Below, piece after piece: positions 7,879 through 13,990 of a stretch of 13,990 nt of DNA. The stretch spans positions 9,192 to 23,181 of the forward strand of contig DDRH01000063.1 in NCBI GenBank assembly GCA_002343075.1. Direction: 5' to 3'. The notes under the pieces are model-generated. The model searched no databases. It saw only the letters and a list, made by a program, of their open reading frames with translations, and had not been told where the DNA came from. The translations under genes and the position numbers were made by a program. This stretch comes from Phycisphaerales bacterium UBA2421. Its GTDB lineage: Bacteria; Planctomycetota; Phycisphaerae; Tepidisphaerales; Tepidisphaeraceae. Each line of letters starts with the position of its first letter. Position 1 is the first letter of the stretch.

Positions 7879-7882
7879 TTTT

Positions 7883-8185
7883 ATGCACCTTCCCATGCCG
7901 GACATTTCCTCGCACTTATATGTGTTTCTGCTGGCGGCGTTTCTTGGCCTTGAAGTGATTAAGCGCGTGAGTCCGCTGCTGCACACACCGTTGATGTCGC
8001 TGACCAATGCGATCAGTGCCATCAGCGTCGTGGCTGCGATTGAACTTGCGGGCGCGGGGCACGGTAAGTTTGCAACGACGATCGGCGTGATTGCGGTGGT
8101 GGCGGCGACGACCAACATCGTCGGCGGGTTCATGATCACCGATCGCATGCTGCGGATGTTTAAGAAACGGGGAGGGCAGAAGTGA
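7883..8185 (+). CDS. pntAB: NAD(P) transhydrogenase subunit alpha part 2 (membrane, domain II)
   Basis: A small integral membrane subunit (100 aa) that supplies the alpha-side helices of the transhydrogenase proton channel. Three hydrophobic helices are visible: about residues 11-28 (LYVFLLAAFLGLEVI), 38-56 (MSLTNAISAISVVAAI) and 63-86 (FATTIGVIAVVAATTNIVGG). The segment HTPLMSLTNAISAI is the hallmark of the family, and FMITDRMLRMFK closes the last helix. It matches the usual length of PntAB when the alpha polypeptide is split. Its stop codon overlaps the start of pntB, so translation is probably coupled. It assembles with PntAA on the cytoplasmic side and PntB in the membrane. Confidence 0.95.
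   Translation: MHLPMPDISSHLYVFLLAAFLGLEVIKRVSPLLHTPLMSLTNAISAISVVAAIELAGAGHGKFATTIGVIAVVAATTNIVGGFMITDRMLRMFKKRGGQK
8171..8175 (+). promoter_or_regulatory. Ribosome binding site of pntB
   Basis: GGAGG inside the pntAB coding end. It stands six bases before a GTG at 8182 and nine bases before an ATG at 8185. Both distances work, so it does not decide between the two starts. Confidence 0.6.
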
Positions 8186-9657
8186 TGCTGCTCGAAACCC
8201 ACTTTCTCGCCGCCGCGGGTGCCAGTCTCGAGGCGGCGAATCGATCGACTTACACTACCTTTTTCTCGACGACATCCTACCTCTTTGCGTGCGCCTGCTT
8301 TGTGCTGGCGCTGAAATGGCTGAGCCAGCCGGCGACCGCGCGCAAGGGAAACACCATCGGCCAGATCGGCATGCTCGCTGCGGTGGTGGGGGCGCTGCTG
8401 CAGCATAACGTGATTCATTATGAATGGATCTTCATAGGCTTTGCGATCGGCGCTGCCATTGGTGTGCCGATGGCGGTGTTCATGCCCATGACCGCGGTGC
8501 CTCAGCGCACGGCGCTTTCGCATGCGTTTGGCGCGCTGGCAGCGGCGCTCGTGGGCACCGGCCACTACTGGTTGTACTTTCACAATTCCGCGGGCGTGAC
8601 CTTCGTGCCTCATCCGGTGGAGATGAGCATCCTCGCGCTCGAGGTCTTGCTGGGCGCGCTCACGTTTACCGGATCATTGATGGCGTTCGGCAAGCTGCAG
8701 GATCTTCTGCCGACCCGACCGATGGTTTACAGGGGACAGATCATCGTCAACCTCTCCGTGCTCGGCGGGGCGATCCTCTGCGGCACGCTGCTCACGTTTA
8801 ACCCGACATGGTGGTGGCTGTTTCCGATTCTCCTGGTCCTTGCGCTCGCGTTCGGTGTGATGCTGATTCTCCCCATCGGCGGCGGGGATATGCCGACCGT
8901 CATCGCGCTGCTCAACAGCTACGCGGGATTGAGTGCAAGCTTCATGGGCTTTGTGCTGGACAACCGGCTGCTGATCATCGCCGGCGCGCTCGATGGCGCA
9001 TCGGGGTTGATTCTTTCAATCGTGATGTGCAAAGCGATGAATCGGAGCTTTACCAATGTGCTCTTTGGCGCGTTCGGTCAGGTGCAGGCCGGGCCGGCCG
9101 CTGAGGGTGATCGCAAGGTTGCCAAGCCCACCACGCCCGAAGAGGCTGCGGGCATTCTCGAAGCGGCTACAAGCGTCATCATCATCCCCGGCTATGGCAT
9201 GGCGGTCGCGCAGGCGCAGCATAAGGTGCGCGAACTGTACGACCAGCTAACCCGACGAGGGGTAGACGTGAAGTTTGCCATCCACCCGGTCGCGGGCCGC
9301 ATGCCGGGCCATATGAATGTGCTGCTGGCCGAGGCCGAGATTCCTTACGATCGCTTGCTGGAGATGGATGAAATCAACGGCGAGTTTCCGCAGTGCGATG
9401 TCGCGATGGTGATCGGGGCCAATGACGTGGTCAACCCCGCAGCCCGCCACGACAAGAGCAGCCCGATCTACGGCATGCCCATCATCGACGCCGACAAAGC
9501 CAAAACCGTGATGGCGATCAAGCGCAGCATGAACCCCGGCTTCGCGGGGATTGATAACGAGCTATACACACTCGACCAAACCCTCATGCTCTTTGGCGAC
9601 GCCAAGGCGGTCGTCAGCGCGGTGGCGAAGGAACTTGCCGAAACGAATCATCGGTGA
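8182..9657 (+). CDS. pntB: NAD(P) transhydrogenase subunit beta
   Basis: The beta subunit carries most of the proton channel and the NADP(H)-binding domain III. It has 491 aa, near normal for the family. Residues ~30-295 contain about eight or nine hydrophobic helices. RTALSHAFGALAAALVG (109-125) carries the histidine-containing channel motif. GGGDMPTVIALLNSYAGLSA (233-252) is the most conserved membrane loop. Domain III starts near residue 320: VIIIPGYGMAVAQAQHKV (332-349) is the dinucleotide-binding fingerprint. HPVAGRMPGHMNVLLAEA (368-385), IGANDVVNPAA (411-421) and KRSMNPGFAGIDN (447-459) bind NADP. The start is either GTG 8182 (used here) or ATG 8185, and either overlaps the pntAB stop, indicating translational coupling. 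No missing conserved block was seen. Confidence 0.95.
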   Translation: MMLLETHFLAAAGASLEAANRSTYTTFFSTTSYLFACACFVLALKWLSQPATARKGNTIGQIGMLAAVVGALLQHNVIHYEWIFIGFAIGAAIGVPMAVFMPMTAVPQRTALSHAFGALAAALVGTGHYWLYFHNSAGVTFVPHPVEMSILALEVLLGALTFTGSLMAFGKLQDLLPTRPMVYRGQIIVNLSVLGGAILCGTLLTFNPTWWWLFPILLVLALAFGVMLILPIGGGDMPTVIALLNSYAGLSASFMGFVLDNRLLIIAGALDGASGLILSIVMCKAMNRSFTNVLFGAFGQVQAGPAAEGDRKVAKPTTPEEAAGILEAATSVIIIPGYGMAVAQAQHKVRELYDQLTRRGVDVKFAIHPVAGRMPGHMNVLLAEAEIPYDRLLEMDEINGEFPQCDVAMVIGANDVVNPAARHDKSSPIYGMPIIDADKAKTVMAIKRSMNPGFAGIDNELYTLDQTLMLFGDAKAVVSAVAKELAETNHR

Positions 9658-9690
9658 GTGGCGCGTGATCTGATCGAAGCAGGCCGTGTC

Positions 9691-9708
9691 GACGTTTGTG
9701 GCAACGTC
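9691..9708 (+). terminator. Candidate hairpin after the pnt operon
   Basis: GACGTT, a six-base loop, then AACGTC form a perfect 6-bp stem 34 bases after the pntB stop. There is no T run, so termination is only a suggestion. A direct repeat GCCCGGCC (9769 and 9781) and a second weak stem CTCGCC/GGCGAG (9828-9850), just after the nrdJ stop, lie in the same convergent gap. Nothing else is seen in 9658-9864. Confidence 0.25.
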
Positions 9709-9864
9709 AAAATCTCAGCGTTTCATCGCTGCATTCGGAAAGGCCAGTGTCCAGAGCGCCTCACTCGAGCCCGGCCTGCTTCGCCCGGCCGAGTACCGAC
9801 ATTTAGTTTTTCTGCTCGTCCATCACGCTCGCCGTTTCGGTGGAGGCGAGACGCTGAGGATGAG

Positions 9865-12800
9865 CTACGAACACCCCATCGAGTTCCCGCAATTCTGGCA
9901 CTTGTAACACGTCCCCGATCGCACCGTGATCGAGCCGCACACATCGCACGCGGGGGCGTCGGATTGCATGCTGCTGCCTTGCTGGCTGAGTGGGTCGAGT
10001 GTGGCCAGGCGCGAGCTTGTCGACACCTTTGCTGCGGCGGGGGATTGCCTTGTTCTCTGGGCGGAGCCCCCAGCTTTGTCGCCCGGGGAACTGGGAGAGG
10101 GAATCTCGTTGCCTTCAAAGGGGCGGGTCACCTCCCCGCGCGACTGGTCGAGTTCTTCTTCCACCGCGTCGGCGAGTGTGGGTGCCGGTTCGCGCTCGGG
10201 GGCGTTGGCGGCGCGGTAGCCGGGGACGAACTGCATCGCCATCCAGCGGAAGATGTAATCGACCAGGCTCTTGGCAAATGGAATGTCGCTGTTGCGCGTC
10301 ATACCGCTTGGCTCGAAACGCACATGCTCGAACTTGCGCACGAGCGACTCGACCGGCACGCCGTATTGCAGGCTCACCGATACAAGCGTGGCGATGGTGT
10401 CCATCAGCCCGCCGATGGTGCTGCCCTCCTTGGCCATGGTGATGAACAATTCGCCCGGCTGGCCATCGTCATACAGGCCGACGGTCAGGTAGCCTTCGTG
10501 GCCGCTGATGTCGAACTTGTGGGTAACAGCGTGACGGGTATCTGGAAGGCGGCGTCGGAGGGGTCGTTCGACGATGCGCTCGACGATTTTCTCGATGATG
10601 TGGGTGTGGACTGGTTCGAGACGCTCGATGTTGGCGTCGTCCGCACCGTTTCCGCCTTCGTATTTTGCTGCGGCGTGGATGCCAGAAACTGTTGCGACCG
10701 CCTTTGTGACATCTGCTGCCAACTCGTCTTTCGCTGCGGCGACGTTGTCATCATCGTCCTCCTCGACTTTTTCGAGTTCCTCGTCTGATTTCACGTTAAG
10801 CGGCTGGCTAAGCTTGCTGCCGTCGCGGTAGAGCGCGTTGGCCTTGAGGCCCAGTTTCCAGCTCAATTCGTACGCTTGTTCGATATCCTGAACGGTGGCT
10901 TCGTTGGGTAGATTGATGGTCTTGCTGATGGCACCGGAGATGAACGGCTGCGCCGCCGCCATCATGCGGATGTGGCCTTCAACATCGATGAACCGCTTGC
11001 CATGCTTGCCGCACTTATTGGCGCAGTCGAACACTGCGAGGTGATCCTCGCGGAGATGCGGCGCGCCTTCGACCGTCCCGCGGCCGCAGATCACATCGCT
11101 TGCCTCGTCGATTTGCTGCTTGCTGAAACCCAGGTGCCGCAGCAGATTAAAGCCTGGCGCCTGCCAGACGTGCTCGGGCACGTTCAGGCGTTTGAACAAC
11201 TCGGCGTTGAGGCTCCACGGGCTGAATGCGAACGATAATTCAAACATGCCCGGAAGCGACTGCTCGATCTTCTCCAATTCTGCATCTTCAAATCCGTGCA
11301 GCTTGAGGGTGGCCCAGTTGATGTGCGGCGAATCCTGCAGGGTGAGGGTGCCCATGACATGCTTGATAATGTCGCTGACCTGCTCCGGCGAGTAGCCGAG
11401 ATTCTTCAGCGCCGGCGGGAGCGATTGATTGGCAATCTTGAAGTACCCGCCGCCGGCTAGCTTTTTGAACTTGACGAGCGCGAAATCTGGCTCGACACCC
11501 GTGGTATCGCAATCCATCAGCAGGCCGATGGTGCCGGTGGGGGCGATGACGCTGGTTTGGGCGTTGCGATAACCATATTTCTCGCCAAGAGTTACGGCGC
11601 GATCCCAGCATTCCTGAGCCGAGGAGAGCAAAGTCGGCACCGCCAGCGCGTCGGCGGCGCTGAATTGGTTGGCGTTGATGCCGACGGGGTGAATATCGAG
11701 CTTTTCATAGTCGCCGAGTTTTCCCGTCATATGCGCCGCTGCGGCGCGGTTTGAGCCGACGTCGTACGCCGCGCGCCGGTGATTGCGCATGACCCGGAGC
11801 ATGTCGGTTTTGTTTTCCGCAAAGCCGGGGAATGCGCCCAGTTCCTTGCTCATCTGCGCGCTGGCGGCATAGCTCTCGCCGGTGAGGATCGCGGTGAGCG
11901 CGCCGCAGATGGCGCGTGCCTTTTCGCTGTCATATGGAATGCCCGCCTGCATGAGCATCGCGCCGAGGTTGGCGTAGCCCAATCCGAGCGTGCGAAATTT
12001 GTAGCTTAGTTTGGCGATATCTTCCGAAGGAAAGCTCGCCATCAGCACACTGATTTCAAGTACGACGGTCCAAAGCCGAATGCCGTGTTTATAGCCTTCA
12101 ACATCGAATCGCCTGCTCTCGCCGTCGAAAAATGTGAGCACGTTCAGGCTGGCAAGGTTGCACGCGGTGTCGTCGAGGAACATGTATTCCGAGCAGTTGT
12201 GTACTGTCAGGCCGTTGGCGACAAAGCTGCTTGTGGCCGGCTCTGTCAGATCAAACACCTGCTCGTGGCCGACGCGCGTGAACGACGCGACGCGGTCCCA
12301 GTTGCAGTCGGCAGTCTGCAGTCGGCGGTCGGCAGGAATGGAGGTTTCCCTGCCCATTGCCCACTGCCCACTGCCCGCCGTGTTGACGAGTTCTTCCAGT
12401 TTCGCCCCTGGAAGCACCGCGATGTACTTGCAAAAAAGCCGGAGGCTGCCCGAATCGATACGCAGGCCGTGGCGTCTACTGTCTGCGTCGTGGCGCGATT
12501 GATGCCCGCCGTTGCCGGGGGGCGTGCGCGTACCGAGTAGCGTGGGGGATACTCGCCGCTCGGGCAAGCCTCCGCAATCGACGGCTCCGCCGTCGGGTTG
12601 ACTAAGAATAGTTGAGAGTTCGTCGCTGGTTGCCAGGCCTGCCGGTGCTGAGGCGCCGGGGCCGATCAGGCGCGATTTAACACCGAAGCCAAGGAGCACG
12701 GTCTGCACGTCTTGGAGCAGGCCGAGACTGCGATGCCGCAATTCGATCGTGTTATTGACGACATGACCGTCGGCGCTGAACAAGCCGCGCAGGATGTGCT

Positions 12801-13990
12801 TCTGCGCCGCCAGGCCGATGGTGAAGGTGTCATCGCTGAAGCGCGTCTGGTTGTCTTCGACGCGCGAGAACGCACGGATGCGGGAGATCAGCCGGCGGTT
12901 GGTGACTGTCATCGTCGCCACGCCGCCGTCGCTTGCCGCCGCGACACCCGAACCGTTGAGATCGAGTTGGCCGGGGTCGGCCTGGGCGATGGCAAACTCG
13001 TTGTCGTTCAGGAACTCAGCCCAGTACTCGTGGGCGTAATCCTGCATCTGGTTGAGCGCGGGGGCATCGAGGCAATGGTCAAGATGCAACGTATCGAGCT
13101 GGCCGTTGGCACACGACATTAACAGGCCGGCAAGCTGGAAAAAGCGGGCGTCTTGTGGCTCGCCGACTTGTTCCACGCACGCGGGTTGCGCGGGCAGGCG
13201 AAGTTCGTCGCTCGTGGTGAGCTGCGCTGCTTCAACCCAGCCGCGCGACCGCGTCCAGACTTTGTGGTCGGCGGTCAGCTTGACGCTGTAGCCGCATTCA
13301 GTTTGTAACTCAAAGACATCCTTCGTGCCGGTGGGAAATGCGCCGTCGGTAGTGTGAACTTCCTGCTCGGATTGATTGGTGATGACGCGCGTCGGGATGT
13401 GAATCATCTGGTCGATGCGCCGCCAGATGCCGCCGGGGCTGAGTACGCGCGTATCGCCGGTGACGCACGGGTTGCTTGCGTTGATCCGCCCTGACGCCGG
13501 GCAGGTGTGCCACTGATTGATGGTGTCGTCGTATTGCACGCCTGGATCGGCACACCGCCAGGCAGCGAACGCGATCTGATCCCACAACTCGCGGGCTTTC
13601 AGGGTCTTGGTCGGCTTGCCGTTCACCCGGCTGACAAGGTTCCAATCGCCGTCGGTTTCCAGCGCCTTGAAGAATTCGTTGGGAATGCGCACGGAGTTGT
13701 TCGAGTTTTGCCCGCTGACGGTGAAGTAGGCTTCGCCGTTAAAATCGTAGTCGAGTTTCAGGCCGAGGCGTTTGGCCAGTTCCTGCTGGTCTTTGGGTAA
13801 AACCTTGATTCCTTCGGCGAGCGCGGCGACTTTCAATTCTTCCCGGACTTTCCAGTTAACAAACGACTCGACATCGGGGTGATCGAGGTCAAGGCAGACC
13901 ATCTTGGCGGCCCGGCGGGTGGTGCCGCCGGATTTGATCGCGCCGGCGGCGCGGTCGCCGATCTTGAGGAAGCTCATCAGGCCCGACGAC
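9865..13990 (-). CDS. nrdJ: Class II (B12-dependent) ribonucleotide reductase with intein, 5' end beyond window
   Basis: Reduces ribonucleotides to deoxyribonucleotides in the cytoplasm using adenosylcobalamin to create a thiyl radical. Residues count from the Met at 13977, which is internal: the frame continues as SSGL to the window edge, so the N terminus and the first redox cysteine lie outside. GDRAAGAIKSGGTTRRAAKM (7-26) and SGRINASNP (162-170) belong to the N-extein. An intein fills 171-594. The C-extein resumes with CSEYMFLDDTACNLASLN (595-612). Asn169, Cys595 and Glu597 match the family's N-x-C-x-E radical site (Cys322 in Thermotoga NrdJ, from memory), and Cys606 matches its redox cysteine (11 residues later in both). 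APTGTIG (812-818) is the nucleotide-binding loop. Residues ~1153-1250 form a TSCPD domain. A zinc-ribbon-like tail has Cys1344, 1347, 1357, 1360, 1363 and 1369. The linker (1255-1343) is low-complexity. It is convergent with pntB. Confidence 0.93.
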   Translation of the reverse strand, partial: SSGLMSFLKIGDRAAGAIKSGGTTRRAAKMVCLDLDHPDVESFVNWKVREELKVAALAEGIKVLPKDQQELAKRLGLKLDYDFNGEAYFTVSGQNSNNSVRIPNEFFKALETDGDWNLVSRVNGKPTKTLKARELWDQIAFAAWRCADPGVQYDDTINQWHTCPASGRINASNPCVTGDTRVLSPGGIWRRIDQMIHIPTRVITNQSEQEVHTTDGAFPTGTKDVFELQTECGYSVKLTADHKVWTRSRGWVEAAQLTTSDELRLPAQPACVEQVGEPQDARFFQLAGLLMSCANGQLDTLHLDHCLDAPALNQMQDYAHEYWAEFLNDNEFAIAQADPGQLDLNGSGVAAASDGGVATMTVTNRRLISRIRAFSRVEDNQTRFSDDTFTIGLAAQKHILRGLFSADGHVVNNTIELRHRSLGLLQDVQTVLLGFGVKSRLIGPGASAPAGLATSDELSTILSQPDGGAVDCGGLPERRVSPTLLGTRTPPGNGGHQSRHDADSRRHGLRIDSGSLRLFCKYIAVLPGAKLEELVNTAGSGQWAMGRETSIPADRRLQTADCNWDRVASFTRVGHEQVFDLTEPATSSFVANGLTVHNCSEYMFLDDTACNLASLNVLTFFDGESRRFDVEGYKHGIRLWTVVLEISVLMASFPSEDIAKLSYKFRTLGLGYANLGAMLMQAGIPYDSEKARAICGALTAILTGESYAASAQMSKELGAFPGFAENKTDMLRVMRNHRRAAYDVGSNRAAAAHMTGKLGDYEKLDIHPVGINANQFSAADALAVPTLLSSAQECWDRAVTLGEKYGYRNAQTSVIAPTGTIGLLMDCDTTGVEPDFALVKFKKLAGGGYFKIANQSLPPALKNLGYSPEQVSDIIKHVMGTLTLQDSPHINWATLKLHGFEDAELEKIEQSLPGMFELSFAFSPWSLNAELFKRLNVPEHVWQAPGFNLLRHLGFSKQQIDEASDVICGRGTVEGAPHLREDHLAVFDCANKCGKHGKRFIDVEGHIRMMAAAQPFISGAISKTINLPNEATVQDIEQAYELSWKLGLKANALYRDGSKLSQPLNVKSDEELEKVEEDDDDNVAAAKDELAADVTKAVATVSGIHAAAKYEGGNGADDANIERLEPVHTHIIEKIVERIVERPLRRRLPDTRHAVTHKFDISGHEGYLTVGLYDDGQPGELFITMAKEGSTIGGLMDTIATLVSVSLQYGVPVESLVRKFEHVRFEPSGMTRNSDIPFAKSLVDYIFRWMAMQFVPGYRAANAPEREPAPTLADAVEEELDQSRGEVTRPFEGNEIPSPSSPGDKAGGSAQRTRQSPAAAKVSTSSRLATLDPLSQQGSSMQSDAPACDVCGSITVRSGTCYKCQNCGNSMGCS
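12196..13467 (-). mobile_element. In-frame intein with LAGLIDADG-type endonuclease, inserted in nrdJ
   Basis: A 424-aa protein intron expected to excise itself post-translationally and join SNP to CSEY. It begins with CVTGDTRVLSPGG (splicing block A, nucleophile Cys1). Block B is KLTADHKVWTRSRGW, with the T-x-x-H motif at intein residues 65-68. It ends FDLTEPATSSFVANGLTVHN (blocks F/G) with the canonical His-Asn pair before the +1 Cys. The central part holds a two-motif LAGLIDADG homing endonuclease: LAGLLMSCANG (intein residues 112-122; 13102-13134) and LRGLFSADG (226-234; 12766-12792). Motif 2 looks intact. Motif 1 is two residues longer than usual and has Asn where the catalytic acid is expected, so endonuclease activity may be lost. 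A repeat-word block interrupts the region between the endonuclease and block F. The -1 residue is Pro, which can slow the first splicing step in some inteins. Confidence 0.9.
12295..12384 (-). repeat. Intergenic-type repeat words inserted in frame inside the intein
   Basis: On the minus strand this encodes NTAGSGQWAMGRE, then SIPADRRLQTADCNWD. The DNA is built of short near-tandem words: plus strand GCCCATTGCCCACTGCCCACTG, broken into GCCCATT/GCCCACT/GCCCACT, and CAGTCGGCAGTCTGCAGTCGG. This is not intein-like protein. Sequence that looks like intein flanks it: SLRLFCKYIAVLPGAKLEEL on one side and DRVASFTRVGHEQVFDLTEP on the other. The total length keeps the frame open. Confidence 0.65.

Larger units (their letters stand above)
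7708..7882. other. pntAA-pntAB gap with short repeat words
   Basis: 175 bases without a gene, unusually long inside a pnt operon whose next two genes overlap. The left part (AACCAGAATTCCGAATC, ACCAGAATGATGAAGCCCGA) resembles the AATGACGAAGCCCGAATG type of dispersed intergenic words, by recollection. An imperfect long-loop inverted pair, GACTGA (7752-7757) and TCAGTC (7787-7792), is present. The right part holds a perfect tandem 14-mer and the pntAB ribosome site. Confidence 0.55.

Noticed and set aside
9658..10788. Long open plus-strand frame (376 codons) running from the pntB stop
   Set aside because: It lies mostly antisense to nrdJ, has no family motifs, and its GC-driven openness is explained by the NrdJ codons on the other strand.
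13900..13990. Met at 13977 as the true NrdJ start
   Set aside because: The frame continues upstream as SSGL to the window edge, and the following GDRAAGAIKSGGTTRRAAKM segment is internal in this family.

Overview
The window looks like a chromosomal piece from a planctomycete, probably of the Phycisphaerae type. The main evidence is the N-terminal LEPR-xLL signature of the first protein (GIELLEPRRLLA), which is typical of planctomycete surface proteins. Supporting evidence is the paired dockerin-like DDFTxLxxxFG repeats, the GC-rich sequence, and short repeat words between and inside genes. The first ~97 bases are an almost pure C tract followed by a G tract and look like a contig-end or assembly artefact rather than biology.

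Layout: (a) 98-4027 (+), a giant secreted or surface protein whose true start is lost in the G tract, with a dockerin-like domain, four fibronectin type III-like domains, a beta-rich lectin-like region and an acidic Ca-binding-like segment. (b) 4037-4753 (+), a small exported protein of unknown function 9 bases downstream. (c) 4754-5713, about 960 bases without an intact gene. It holds a broken dockerin-coding tail, an opposite-strand dockerin-like shred, an AT-rich candidate promoter and three identical 16-bp palindromes resembling ParB parS sites. (d) 5714-6421 (+), an RsuA-family rRNA pseudouridine synthase. (e) 6538-9657 (+), a complete three-gene proton-translocating NAD(P) transhydrogenase operon, pntAA-pntAB-pntB. 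(f) 9865-13990 (-), a class II (B12-dependent) ribonucleotide reductase, nrdJ, cut by the right window edge. It carries an in-frame 424-residue intein of the LAGLIDADG type.

The transhydrogenase makes NADPH from NADH using the proton gradient, and the reductase uses reducing power from thioredoxin-type donors to make deoxynucleotides. The two transcription units converge at 9658-9864, and I see no sign that they are co-regulated.

The most interesting points are three. The intein sits directly before the cysteine that should carry the catalytic thiyl radical. A block of intergenic-type repeat words is embedded in frame inside that intein. Three clustered parS-like palindromes lie in the leader before rsuA.
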